A stretch of 49,074 nucleotides of DNA. Origin: Paenibacillus daejeonensis DSM 15491 (GTDB lineage Bacteria; Bacillota; Bacilli; Paenibacillales; Paenibacillaceae). Made by a program: the position numbers and the translations under genes. Positions 1 to 8,100 of the stretch are shown here, piece by piece; within the stretch, counting starts at the first letter, position 1; every line of letters begins with the position of its first letter. Below the pieces are notes generated by a model. That model was not told the origin of the DNA. It ran no database searches and worked only from the letters and a program-made list of their open reading frames with translations. The DNA lies in NCBI RefSeq assembly GCF_000378385.1, contig NZ_KB899681.1:1-49074 (forward strand), written 5' to 3'.

Positions 1-2
1 AG

Positions 3-164
3 AACAATGAGCTCAAGAACCATTGCGGTCTGGGTAAGGTGTGGACCTGCAGCAAAGAAGCAGCTGCAATTAAAGCGCATCTTGCCGGCATCGTCGTCAA
101 CCTCAAAAGGGTCTCCAGGCGCTTTTCGCCTCCCGGTTCGGGGTTAATTAGACATGCAATTTGA
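3..164 (+). pseudogene. Possible transposase C-terminal remnant (partial)
   Basis: An open frame enters from the left window edge and stops at the TGA at 162-164, giving 53 residues that begin NELKNHCGLGKVWTC and continue SKEAAAIKAHLAGIVV. The pattern of an N-E-L-K turn, a GLGK segment and a hydrophobic helix resembles the C-terminal tail of DDE transposases of the IS4 type. No inverted terminal repeat could be recognised behind it and the upstream part is outside the window. The assignment rests on general resemblance only and could be chance. Confidence 0.2.
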
Positions 165-280
165 GCCAAAACCCACGCACCAACCTCCTCAAACCTAGAC
201 TACCTGAAGACCTCTTCCATGCCTGTTTTTCGATATTTCCGCACATATTCTCATTTATTCATAGTTGATAGACAGTCACT

Positions 281-345
281 ATATGGCCGTTACGTTTTTA
301 TTGTGGCCCATTCGGGCGAAATAGCGGCTGTGGTGGCCGTTAAAA
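281..345. repeat. Dispersed TAACGGCCAC-type intergenic repeat (copy A)
   Basis: This stretch holds a GGCCGTTA core at its left end and a second copy at its right end, where AAATAGCGGCTGTGGTGGCC runs into GTTA. The same core, in either orientation, recurs at 24211-24402 and in decayed form at 27150-27332. It lies in a gene-free region. Nothing else supportable was seen in 165-425. Confidence 0.7.
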
Positions 346-425
346 CAAAAATGCTGCTTACCAGCAGGTCTCCCAAGGCAACCGGCCCAAGTTCGGCTGT
401 CTTGGAAGATTCGCTAGCATGCCTC

Positions 426-1298
426 TCAAGCATTCCGGCTCACCCGAAAGCCCTGATCGGGACCGTAGCCGTTAGGATCAAACTTGCCGCGGAATGACAC
501 CTCGTTGTTGCTGACGTCCCCCATCCAGCCGCCCCCCTTCACGACCCGCCATACACCGCCATCGCTCTCCTCATCGACATGCCAATCCCAGCACCATTCC
601 CTGACGTTGCCGGACATGTCGTGGATGCCCAGCTCATTCGCCTTTTTGCCTCCCACGTCATGCGTCCGGTTTTTATTGTTCTCAATGGCCGGCCAATTCC
701 AGCTTCCGCTTAACGTACGATCACCGGCATTGATCCAGTACCAGGCCACTTCATTCGCATCCTCGCCCCCGCTATAGGTGTACTGCTGGCTCTGCTGTCC
801 CCCTGACGCGGCATACTCCCATTCCGCTTCCGTCGGCAGCCGGTAGCCATTGGCCCCTTCGTTAATCGTCACCGTCCATTTCAACGTATCGTGTTCATTG
901 CGATTTTCCGCATCCTTGCTTGCCTTGTCGATGGTGTAATAGGGCTCCAGCCCTTCGTTCACACTCCGCTTGTTGCAATATTCGATGACATCATACCAGC
1001 TGATCATTTCGACAGGCCGTTCGTCCCCCGGGAAGGCAGACGGGTTGCTGCCCATCACAGCTTTCCACTGAGCTTGTGTCACTTCAAATTTGCCAATATA
1101 AAAATCCGCCAAGACGTCGCTGCCACCACTCCCCGATTGTGAGCCTATTGCAGCGCCTCCCTCTACGAATACCAAATCGTCGCTTTCCAGGTCCTCGCCG
1201 GGCCCCGTAGTATCCACTACGTCTACCCGCTCCTGCGAACAAGCCGCGATGGCGACGGTCAAGACAGCCAAAATTAGCACCAGGCGTAGTTTTTTCAT
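426..1298 (-). CDS. SUMF1/FGE-fold lipoprotein
   Basis: A 290-residue exported lipoprotein. The start is the ATG at 1298, which follows AAGGAG with 8 bases of spacing; a TTG six bases upstream is less well placed. Residues 1-20 form a lysine-rich and hydrophobic signal ending in an AIAAC lipobox, so the mature protein should be lipidated on its first cysteine. A formylglycine-generating-enzyme/sulfatase-modifying fold fills about residues 45-290, with the usual PVEMISWYDVIEYCNKRS, YRLPTEAEWEYAASGG, GNVREWCWDWH and GFRVSRNA blocks. The cysteine pair expected near the C-terminus of true formylglycine-generating enzymes is not visible: the corresponding stretch reads EVSFRGKFD. A binding or structural role on the cell surface is therefore more likely than sulfatase activation. 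It follows the xylanase gene by about 130 bases, with a hairpin between them. Confidence 0.85.
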   Translation of the reverse strand: MKKLRLVLILAVLTVAIAACSQERVDVVDTTGPGEDLESDDLVFVEGGAAIGSQSGSGGSDVLADFYIGKFEVTQAQWKAVMGSNPSAFPGDERPVEMISWYDVIEYCNKRSVNEGLEPYYTIDKASKDAENRNEHDTLKWTVTINEGANGYRLPTEAEWEYAASGGQQSQQYTYSGGEDANEVAWYWINAGDRTLSGSWNWPAIENNKNRTHDVGGKKANELGIHDMSGNVREWCWDWHVDEESDGGVWRVVKGGGWMGDVSNNEVSFRGKFDPNGYGPDQGFRVSRNA

Positions 1299-1350
1299 AG
1301 ACAAATCTCCTTAAAGTCGTTTAAGCTAGTAACTAGCGGCGGAAGCAGAC

Positions 1351-1380
1351 AAGACTGCCGGCGGCCAGGCCGGCAGTCTT
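1351..1380 (-). terminator. Hairpin between xylanase and SUMF genes
   Basis: A perfect 12-bp stem (AAGACTGCCGGC paired with GCCGGCAGTCTT) encloses a 6-base loop, just downstream of the xylanase stop codon. There is no clear U-run on the minus strand, so it may act as a 3' stabiliser or partial terminator and not a full stop. Confidence 0.6.
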
Positions 1381-1429
1381 GAACAAATAACGCATACGGA
1401 CACGCCTTAAGCGCTTATCCGCTGAATGG

Positions 1430-2062
1430 TTACCACACCGTGACGTTGGAGCTTCCGCTGCTCTGATACCCCTCAGTCGCCATGACCTGATACGACCAGT
1501 TGTTGCCCAGATGCATGCCCCGACTTGCCCAGGCATTCACGTGATTATTAAAGGTAATTCTCACGTTGCTGCCTGTCGGCCGCTTGGACTGACGAACACT
1601 CCAGTACTGAGCGAACGTCTGCGTTCCGTCGATTGAAGGCGCGTTGTAGCGCATCGTCTGGTAAATATCATACGTCCCGCCGTCGCTCGTCACCGTCCCC
1701 CGGTGTGTCCCCGTCGGCCTGTAGGTGCCCCAGCTGTCGACGACATAGTATTCGATGAGTGAATTTCTTGTCCAGCCGTAGAACGTCAGATAGCCGTTAC
1801 CTGATGGCGCCCACACCCCCGCGTTATAGTTGACCACACGATTTGGTGTGCCGTTGTTCCAGCCCTTACCCACGACGAAATTCCCGGTATTGTACCAATT
1901 GACGCTATAATTCCCTCCTGACCCATTAACGGCATTGACTGTACCGCCGCCATCCGTCCAATTTTGCCAATAATCCGTCGCACTGGCACTTGCCGCTAGC
2001 ATACTGAGACTCATTGTAGCCGCAAGAACTACAGACACCACTTTCTTTTTCCACGCAAACAT
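1430..2062 (-). CDS. xynA: Endo-1,4-beta-xylanase, GH11
   Basis: A secreted 210-residue xylanase that cleaves beta-1,4 bonds in xylan. Residues 1-28 are a signal peptide (MFAWKKK, a hydrophobic core, then ASASA) and the mature enzyme begins [12 protein letters not shown]. The whole mature chain follows the GH11 jelly-roll pattern. The two catalytic glutamates are visible as E104 in [12 protein letters not shown] (nucleophile) and E197 in [10 protein letters not shown] (acid/base), and the conserved thumb region with RPTGTHRG and NAPSIDG is present. The length matches B. subtilis XynA, which it closely resembles. The ATG is preceded by GTAGGAGGCC. Upstream lie a putative CcpA site and an unusual leader. 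Confidence 0.97.
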   Translation of the reverse strand: MFAWKKKVVSVVLAATMSLSMLAASASATDYWQNWTDGGGTVNAVNGSGGNYSVNWYNTGNFVVGKGWNNGTPNRVVNYNAGVWAPSGNGYLTFYGWTRNSLIEYYVVDSWGTYRPTGTHRGTVTSDGGTYDIYQTMRYNAPSIDGTQTFAQYWSVRQSKRPTGSNVRITFNNHVNAWASRGMHLGNNWSYQVMATEGYQSSGSSNVTVW

Positions 2063-2171
2063 GTTTTGGCCTCCTACACGATTTTTTTGAAAATCCTGAC
2101 CTTACGGTTGCCTATCTGCGGGTCTCTTGGGTGTGCGTGACTTGACCTGGTGAACATAGGAATAAGCTTGA

Positions 2172-2193
2172 CCACCTCCTCAGTTGAATTATA
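2172..2193 (-). promoter_or_regulatory. xynA -10 box with a Shine-Dalgarno motif at the predicted 5' end
   Basis: On the minus strand TATAAT (2193-2188) is followed seven bases later by AGGAGGTGG (2180-2172), so a transcript from this box would begin at or just before a strong SD sequence. The leader is about 120 nt, and the true xynA RBS lies at its other end. No good -35 box is visible. A second TATAAT lies at 2230-2225. Confidence 0.5.
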
Positions 2194-2195
2194 GT

Positions 2196-2211
2196 TTGAA
2201 AGCGTATTCAT
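2196..2211. promoter_or_regulatory. Putative cre site (CcpA operator) upstream of xynA
   Basis: The 16-mer TTGAAAGCGTATTCAT fits the relaxed catabolite-responsive-element consensus WTGNAANCGNWWNCAW at every position. It lies immediately upstream of the proximal -10 box, where bound CcpA would block polymerase. Carbon catabolite repression of a xylanase is biologically sensible, but this is a motif match only. Confidence 0.5.
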
Positions 2212-2327
2212 TTGTACCTTGAAAATTATAGTTTTTACTCCATAATTTTAACATTATTTTTTTGTGTTTCACTTTATCCACCCTCGGAATGGATACGAAC
2301 AACCGCTCCGTTAGAGTAGCGCACGCC

Positions 2328-2376
2328 AAAAAAAAGCCTGGCTTGAAGTCAGTCCAGCTGATTCCAGGCCAGGCTT
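2328..2376 (-). terminator. Rho-independent terminator of the AlkD-like gene
   Basis: On the minus strand AAGCCTGGCC and its partner GCCAGGCTT form a long stem, followed directly by a run of eight T. It lies about 25 bases after the stop codon of the alkylation-repair gene. Confidence 0.85.
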
Positions 2377-2399
2377 ATCTAATAGAAAACACTGGTGTT

Positions 2400-3089
2400 C
2401 TAGCACCTTACATACTTCCGCTTAAAGCCCGGCTTGCCGCGCTCCAGCGCCTTTCGGATCATCTCGGCCGCATGCAGGGTGCTGCTTTTCTTGCCTTCGC
2501 GCTGCATCTCGACTGGCCCAATCGCCTCTGCAGCCGCCACCGCCTGCTCGTACAGTGGCACATAAGACATGGCCACAGTGTAGACGAAGTTGTTCATTGC
2601 GGATTGTGTCCGTGGCGGCGCGTCGTGAATCTCGGCCTGTATCGTCTCCAGCATCGCTGCCAGCTTATCAGGCGAGAACTCATGGTCGGGGCGGCTGCCG
2701 AGCAGCCAGCAATAGCAGCTCCACCCTCCGGACATGCGAAGCTCCTCATCACTCGCGATCCAGCGGTCCGCTACGTCCTGGGCAATATCCGCTTCCGCCA
2801 ACGTAACGGCCACAATGAAATCCGATATCATATAGAAGTAGGCCTCATCCATCCAACGGTCGTAATCCTCGGCCGTCATCGCCTTGGGGTCAGCAATGAT
2901 ACCTGCGAAATACATGGCATCGTAGTTGCCCGTCGCATACAGCTGCTCTGCCAGTGCCTGGTCGATCTTCATTTGCTTGGCCAGTGGCTTCATCGCCCCT
3001 GTAGCCACCCCGAAGAGAGGCTCTTGTGCGCCATTGGACAGGTAGATTTTCTTCGTCCGTTCCTTTCCAAGCGCTTCCAGCTCCTGCAA
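2400..3089 (-). CDS. AlkD-like DNA alkylation repair protein, in-frame stop near the 5' end
   Basis: The product resembles HEAT-like-repeat DNA alkylation repair proteins, which recognise or excise alkylated bases. Recognisable stretches include EPLFGVATGAMKPLAKQM, YDAMYFAGIIADPKAMT and MSGGWSCYCWLLG. The natural start appears to be the ATG at 3107, with GAAGGA about 12 bases upstream, but codon 4 of that frame is TAG (3098-3096). The frame then continues T-V-L-Q-E-L-E-A-L. The given coordinates begin at the TTG (3089) just after the stop, which has only a weak GGAAG upstream. A single C-to-T change (CAG to TAG) would explain the sequence. The gene may be a fresh pseudogene, may restart at TTG, or may carry a sequencing error; the rest of the frame is intact at about 229 residues. 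Confidence 0.75.
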   Translation of the reverse strand: MQELEALGKERTKKIYLSNGAQEPLFGVATGAMKPLAKQMKIDQALAEQLYATGNYDAMYFAGIIADPKAMTAEDYDRWMDEAYFYMISDFIVAVTLAEADIAQDVADRWIASDEELRMSGGWSCYCWLLGSRPDHEFSPDKLAAMLETIQAEIHDAPPRTQSAMNNFVYTVAMSYVPLYEQAVAAAEAIGPVEMQREGKKSSTLHAAEMIRKALERGKPGFKRKYVRC

Positions 3090-3194
3090 TACTGTCTATG
3101 CTTCCATCGTCCAATCACGTCCTTCACTTTTTTCTTGCTCCCCTGTTGACTCCTGTGGTATTGTAAATGGAAATATTTTCTGGGAGTGATTCAT

Positions 3195-3788
3195 ATGGGG
3201 CTGACCAAGACCAAGCCGATTCTGCTGGACTTGCCTGATCGCTTCGAAAGTGAACGTATGGTTATCCGCGCCCCCCAATGGGGAGACGGAGCCGCAGTGA
3301 ATGCAGCTGTCGCAGAAAGCATGGAATCGCTGCGTCCCTGGATGCCCTGGGCCCATCATCTCCCCACCGTCGACGAAACCGAAGCGGATCTGCGTCAGGC
3401 GAGGCTCCTATATCTGGAGCGTAAGGACCTCCGGCTGCTGCTGGTGCACAAAGAAACTGAACAGATCGTCGGCAGCAGCGGCCTTCATCGTATCGACTGG
3501 CCGGCACGCAGGTTCGAGATCGGGTATTGGGTGCGTAGCTCTTATGAGAAGCAAGGCTACATCACCGAAGCCGTTCACGCCATTACGGACTTTGCCATTC
3601 GAGAGCTTCAGGCGAACCGTGTGGAAATTCGCTGCGATGCCCGCAACACCCGGAGCGCAAGCGTTGCAGAACGTGCAGGCTTTACCCTTGAGGGTATACT
3701 CCGCAGCGAAACGGTAAATCCAGGCGGATCATTGCGGGATACGATGGTATTCGCCAAGGTCCGTGGCTTTGAATACGACCAGGCTTAG
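3195..3788 (+). CDS. GNAT N-acetyltransferase, RimJ/RimL type
   Basis: A 197-residue acetyltransferase of the family that acetylates N-termini or small molecules with acetyl-CoA. The ATG at 3195 is chosen because GGGAG lies 8-9 bases upstream; an in-frame GTG at 3186 would overlap that site. The first strand reads LPDRFESERMVIRAP, and the acetyl-CoA binding region lies around FEIGYWVRSSYEKQGYITEA (residues about 110-130). The C-terminal RNTRSASVAERAGFTLEG block is typical of ribosomal-protein acetyltransferases. It is divergent from the alkylation-repair gene. The substrate cannot be told from sequence. Confidence 0.9.
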   Translation: MGLTKTKPILLDLPDRFESERMVIRAPQWGDGAAVNAAVAESMESLRPWMPWAHHLPTVDETEADLRQARLLYLERKDLRLLLVHKETEQIVGSSGLHRIDWPARRFEIGYWVRSSYEKQGYITEAVHAITDFAIRELQANRVEIRCDARNTRSASVAERAGFTLEGILRSETVNPGGSLRDTMVFAKVRGFEYDQA

Positions 3789-3871
3789 TGTGCAAATCGG
3801 CTCCCTGAACACCACACGCCATCCTTCTCTTCCTATCCTATCGCCTGCAACCATGCAAGACAACCAGCATC

Positions 3872-6013
3872 TTATTCCTTATCCTTCGCTTGGCGCACGA
3901 GCTTGAATCGAGATAACTCATCATGCAGCTGTTGCGCCAGGCTGCTCTGTGCCTCTGCAGACGCCTGTACCTGTTCCATGGAGGCCAGCTGCTGCTCAGA
4001 AGCCGCAGCCAGATTGACCGTTTCCTGAGAGGTCTGCCGGGTATGCTCCATACTGTCGGCAAATGTGGCTGCCACTTCCTCCGTCCCTGCAGATAGCTCC
4101 TGCGCAGCAGACGATACTTCCTGAATTTGACCGGATACTTGTTGTATCGCCTGGCGGATCGAGACGATTGCTTCATCGGCTGCATCGATGGACTGCAAGC
4201 CGCGCTCTGACTCCGTCCGGGTTGAAGTAATGGAAGCGCGGACCTCATCCGAGAGTTCCCGGATTTCTGTGACGATCGACGTGATGGTCTGCACGGATGC
4301 CCGGGTCTGCTCCGAGAGCTTGGACACCTCACCAGCTACGACCGCAAATCCCCGGCCGAACTCGCCCGCTCTTGCCGCTTCAATATTGGCGTTGAGTGAC
4401 AGCAGCTGCGTTTGCGACGAAATATCCATAATAACCGACCCGATTTCGCCAATACGCTGTGAACGTTCGCCAAGCGTCTGGATTTTCTCGCTGGAGACGC
4501 GAACCGACTCCTGAATTCGTTGCATCTGGGAGACAGCTTCCTCCAACCTTCCCACGCCTGCTTCCGCACCATCTACTGCTTCGCTTGAGGATTCTGAGAC
4601 GTGAGACGCCGCTTCCGCGATTCGGTTAATTGCCATGGCCATCTCTTGCAGCGCGGTTGCATTCTCTTCTGCGCTCTTGAGCTGCTGGTCTGCGCCCTCC
4701 GCGATTTCTCCCACAGATGTCGCCATATGACGCATCACCTGCGAAGAATCAATGGATACGGCAGACAACTGCTGGGACGACGACGCCAGTTGCTCCGAGA
4801 TCTCCTGATTGCGCAGCAACAGATCGTTCAGCGAACGCGACATGGCGTTGAAGGAATCGCCAATCCATGACAACTCGTCCTTGGTGCGCAGCTCCACCCG
4901 ACTGTTCAGATCACCGCCAGCCATTCGCTCTGCTTCCTGTTGAAGCTGCCGGATGGATGACATCGTATTCCGGTAAAATCCAACGTAAAGCATGGCAACC
5001 AGCAGAAGCGAAGCTATAACGAGGGCTACCAGCAAATTGCGGCTAAAGACGAGATCCTGGTGCCACTCGTCAAGTAAGCGATACAGCTCCTTCGACGCAT
5101 GGTCGAACAATGTACTTGCCAGTTGAATCGTCGCTGTCCCCTCATCAAAGAAAGCGAGAGGGTCTAGTGTAAACGCAGTAGCTTGAATCACTTGATCATC
5201 CAGCTTGGCTGCATAGGCGCGAGTCACTTCCACCATCGTCGAGCCCTCTTCAACAATCTTTGCATCTACCGTAGCATTCATCTCAGAGACAGTTGTCATG
5301 CCTTTCTCTGCTCCCTCTAATTCATTGAGCAGCATGCGATGAGACAGCATCAGACCTACTTGTTCATCATCCGTCAGGCCATCGCGAGCCAGGATGCCGT
5401 TAACGGTTCCTCTCGTATGTGCAATAACTTCGATAAGAACAGGAAGACGGTTCACCACCAGGTCCATCATGTAATAGGTATCAAGCTCGGCGTTCAAGGT
5501 CAGTCCGGACTGATCCGCAGCCTGACGGATTTGATCCATAATCGTCTGCACCAGCAACGAATGCTGCTCAAAGCTCTCTCCAGCCGTCATGGTATCCAAC
5601 TCGCCTTGCAATGTCCCCCAGCCGGCTTTGAAACGCGACCAGATCTCCCCAGTCTCTAATACGGCGCCATACTTAGCTTCCATGGCATCGACGTTAGCCA
5701 TCGCTGTCTGAATGGCATCTGCCCGCTCTTGAAGGCGGCTTCCCGACTCCTCATTGCCACTGAGATATCCGTTGGCTAGTCCCCGGTGTTGCTGCAGCTC
5801 CAGCATAAGCGGCATCAGGGACTCCACATATACCACCCCATCGCGCTCCGATGCGATGACACTAATTTCCTCCTGAAGGTTGACCAGCCACAGCCATACC
5901 AGCAGGAGCATTGGAATGACCAGGGCCAGGCCAATGACCAAAAATTTCTGCCCATACTTGAGCCGCGACATGAGAAATGCCGCCGGGTTTGTCACTTTTG
6001 TCAATACGTTCAT
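3872..6013 (-). CDS. Methyl-accepting chemotaxis protein with a NIT-like sensor
   Basis: A 713-residue membrane chemoreceptor that signals to CheA/CheW. TM1 spans about residues 24-44. An extracytoplasmic all-helical region (about 60-300) contains [14 protein letters not shown], typical of nitrate/nitrite-sensing (NIT) domains. TM2 lies at about 324-347 and HAMP at about 348-398. A long cytoplasmic coiled coil (420-700) carries the conserved hairpin tip [20 protein letters not shown] at about 542-561. Glutamine/glutamate pairs suitable for methylation flank the tip. The start ATG has AAGGA about 10 bases upstream. No che genes lie nearby, so it is an orphan receptor; nitrate as ligand is inferred from the NIT resemblance only. 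Confidence 0.93.
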   Translation of the reverse strand: MNVLTKVTNPAAFLMSRLKYGQKFLVIGLALVIPMLLLVWLWLVNLQEEISVIASERDGVVYVESLMPLMLELQQHRGLANGYLSGNEESGSRLQERADAIQTAMANVDAMEAKYGAVLETGEIWSRFKAGWGTLQGELDTMTAGESFEQHSLLVQTIMDQIRQAADQSGLTLNAELDTYYMMDLVVNRLPVLIEVIAHTRGTVNGILARDGLTDDEQVGLMLSHRMLLNELEGAEKGMTTVSEMNATVDAKIVEEGSTMVEVTRAYAAKLDDQVIQATAFTLDPLAFFDEGTATIQLASTLFDHASKELYRLLDEWHQDLVFSRNLLVALVIASLLLVAMLYVGFYRNTMSSIRQLQQEAERMAGGDLNSRVELRTKDELSWIGDSFNAMSRSLNDLLLRNQEISEQLASSSQQLSAVSIDSSQVMRHMATSVGEIAEGADQQLKSAEENATALQEMAMAINRIAEAASHVSESSSEAVDGAEAGVGRLEEAVSQMQRIQESVRVSSEKIQTLGERSQRIGEIGSVIMDISSQTQLLSLNANIEAARAGEFGRGFAVVAGEVSKLSEQTRASVQTITSIVTEIRELSDEVRASITSTRTESERGLQSIDAADEAIVSIRQAIQQVSGQIQEVSSAAQELSAGTEEVAATFADSMEHTRQTSQETVNLAAASEQQLASMEQVQASAEAQSSLAQQLHDELSRFKLVRQAKDKE

Positions 6014-6120
6014 CTCGTCCCCGTCCTTATCCTTCTACTCTTACAACCTCCGCATTGCGGATTTTCAATCCGATTATAGCTGAACTTTGTTAGTAAATAA
6101 TGAAGTTTCTCTCTAAGCCA

Positions 6121-6170
6121 AAAAGAAGCTGCCCAGCCGTCAGATTCCACTGACATGCTGGACAGCTTCT
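6121..6170 (-). terminator. Rho-independent terminator of the MscS gene
   Basis: On the minus strand AGAAGCTGTCCAGC pairs with GCTGGGCAGCTTCT and is followed by TTTTT. It lies about 20 bases after the channel gene's stop codon. Confidence 0.85.
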
Positions 6171-6191
6171 GTCCCAATAGCATCATCAAGA

Positions 6192-7448
6192 TTAGGCCAA
6201 CCCGCGATCCGTTTCCGGCTGCTGCAGCATATTCTTCATGTCATGACCCGTCGGGTTCTGGAAGACCCGGAGTCCGAATTCTGGCGCAACCGCGAGCAGA
6301 TGATCAAAAATATCGGACTGCGCGCCTTCGTACGCCACCCAGCGGATGTCATTGGTGAACGCGTAAATCTCCATAGGCAGTCCGGATTCTTCCGGCTGCA
6401 GCTGCCGCACGATGCAGAGCATGCCTTGATGAATCTGCGGATGATGCTGGAGATAGCATTGGATATAGGTGCGGAACAAGCCAACATTGGTCAGTGCCCT
6501 TCCGTTCACGAGATTGGAGCGGTCAATCTCATGCTCCGTGTTATACGCTTCGATCTCCCGCTCCTTCTGGGCAATATGCTCCTCCAGAAAGTGGATTTTG
6601 CGCAGCTTATCGAGCATCTCTTGATCACAAATGCGGATACTGTTCATATCCAGATACACCGACCGCTTGATCCGCCGGCCCCCGGAGCTCTGCATGCCCC
6701 GCCAGTTTTTGAAGGAATCTGAGATCAACGCATACGTGGGAATTGTGGTAATGGTCATGTCCCAGTTCCGTACCTTGACCGTATTCAACGAAATATCAAT
6801 GACATCGCCGTCTGTCCCATACTTGGGCATCTCGATCCAGTCCCCTACCCGCACCATATCGTTGGTAGACAACTGTACGCCGGCCACAAGACCGAGAATC
6901 GAATCCTTGAAGATCAGCATAATGACAGCTGACAGTGCTCCGATGCCGCTGAGCAGGATAAGCGGACTCTGACCGATCAGATTGGAGATAAGCAGAATCC
7001 CCCCGACGATAAAGAAAAGGATCTTCAACACCTGCAAATAGCCGCGAATCGGCCGCGATTTGGAAACCTCGAAGGTGGCATAAATATCGTTAATCGCATT
7101 CAGGAATGCACTCACTACCATCAGCACAACTACTGTCATGTAGATGGCAACACCTTTTTCGATGGCGGTCTCATAAGCAGGAAACAACGATGAGCTAAAA
7201 TAAATGATGAGAGCCGGGACGATGTGAGACAGCTTGTGAAACACTTTGCGCTCAAGCATATAGTTATCCCAAGTGTAGCGGTTGTTTTTCACGTAATGGG
7301 TAATGATTCGGAGAACAACCCGTTTGGCAATGAAATTCGCCAGAATACTGAGCAGTGCGATCACCGCCGCCATCACCACTTGCGTAAGTATCGACGACGT
7401 ATCGGGCGCCAAGCCCATGCCTTCAAACCAGTCTTGAATGTACTTCAT
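6192..7448 (-). CDS. Mechanosensitive ion channel, MscS superfamily (YbdG-like)
   Basis: A 418-residue membrane channel, about the length of E. coli YbdG (415). Hydrophobic segments lie near residues 20-45, 72-90, 97-118, 138-156 and 162-190. The last of these holds the glycine/alanine-rich pore helix (GIGALSAVIMLIFKDSILG). The beta domain follows with DWIEMPKYGTDGDVIDISL and the characteristic TVKVRNWDMTITTIPTYAL segment. A C-terminal soluble domain of about 160 residues contains a charged helical hairpin (IHFLEEHIAQKEREIE). Members open under membrane tension and protect against hypo-osmotic shock. AGGAGG lies 5 bases before the ATG. Confidence 0.93.
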   Translation of the reverse strand: MKYIQDWFEGMGLAPDTSSILTQVVMAAVIALLSILANFIAKRVVLRIITHYVKNNRYTWDNYMLERKVFHKLSHIVPALIIYFSSSLFPAYETAIEKGVAIYMTVVVLMVVSAFLNAINDIYATFEVSKSRPIRGYLQVLKILFFIVGGILLISNLIGQSPLILLSGIGALSAVIMLIFKDSILGLVAGVQLSTNDMVRVGDWIEMPKYGTDGDVIDISLNTVKVRNWDMTITTIPTYALISDSFKNWRGMQSSGGRRIKRSVYLDMNSIRICDQEMLDKLRKIHFLEEHIAQKEREIEAYNTEHEIDRSNLVNGRALTNVGLFRTYIQCYLQHHPQIHQGMLCIVRQLQPEESGLPMEIYAFTNDIRWVAYEGAQSDIFDHLLAVAPEFGLRVFQNPTGHDMKNMLQQPETDRGLA

Positions 7449-7500
7449 GTGTTCCTCCTTGCGTAGTTCTTGTCATGCTGTAGTCCATTATAACATCAAA

Positions 7501-7523
7501 AGGCACTGATTCGCTCAGCGCCT
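7501..7523 (-). terminator. Short hairpin terminator of the GNAT gene
   Basis: AGGCACTGA pairs with TCAGCGCCT (one mismatch) around a 5-base loop and is followed on the minus strand by TTTTG. It lies directly after the stop codon of the acetyltransferase gene. Confidence 0.65.
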
Positions 7524-7528
7524 CTCAT

Positions 7529-8032
7529 CTACAGCATCTTCATATATACCAGCTTGCCTTCGCCAGGATAGTAGTAGTCGGGCAGGTGGCAGATAAAGGT
7601 GAAACCATTGCGCTCAAATAGTTGTCTCGCAGACTGGTATGGCGCGAGGTCGCAGGTAAAGGTCTCGATGTAACGGCCCCCACTGCCCGTGCAATAACGA
7701 ATCATCGTATCAATCATCTTCCAGCCGAGCTTCTGGTGCCGGTGACTACGGTGTACGCCAAAGTAATCCAGACGATACCCGCCGCTGCGGTGCTCATTTT
7801 CCACGAAAATTATAGCCGAGATGACGGTGCCGTTGTCCTCCTCGTACCAGCAATTCATGTGTGACTGCCCAATGCTCTGAAGAGGAAGAAGCTTCAGCTG
7901 CTCCTCCTCCCCGGGCGTGAACCGCTGATCATCAAAGCAGTCCGGCCCCAGCAGGAACGCGGATACCGCGGACGCCTCCTCAATCGTTTCTACCATGCGC
8001 AGCTTGGACCCCTGTCTGAGCGCTTGCTCCAT
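7529..8032 (-). CDS. GNAT-family N-acetyltransferase
   Basis: A 167-residue acetyltransferase. The ATG at 8032 lies nine bases after AAGGGAGG; the in-frame ATG at 8041 would abut that site. The core GNAT strands are visible (MNCWYEEDNGTVISAIIFVE, then GGYRLDYFGVHRSHRHQKLG). The C-terminal ARQLFERNGFTFICHLPDYY is the usual alpha4-beta7 region, and its tyrosine-rich ending is common in amino-group acetyltransferases. The substrate is unknown. It lies about 70 bases downstream of the receptor gene that starts at 10845's stop (8101) and is probably transcribed separately or by readthrough. Confidence 0.85.
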   Translation of the reverse strand: MEQALRQGSKLRMVETIEEASAVSAFLLGPDCFDDQRFTPGEEEQLKLLPLQSIGQSHMNCWYEEDNGTVISAIIFVENEHRSGGYRLDYFGVHRSHRHQKLGWKMIDTMIRYCTGSGGRYIETFTCDLAPYQSARQLFERNGFTFICHLPDYYYPGEGKLVYMKML

Positions 8033-8100
8033 GACCCGCATCCTCCCTTTGAGTGCCTCATATAGTAGGCCGATCCATTCTTTCTATGGGATTCGTTCTA

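Noticed and set aside
2081-2147. Short leader ORF (MFTRSSHAH...) in the xynA 5' region
   Set aside because: The SD motif is about 14 bases from its ATG, too far for good initiation, and no attenuation-type structure is evident. The SD is better explained as a 5'-end element.
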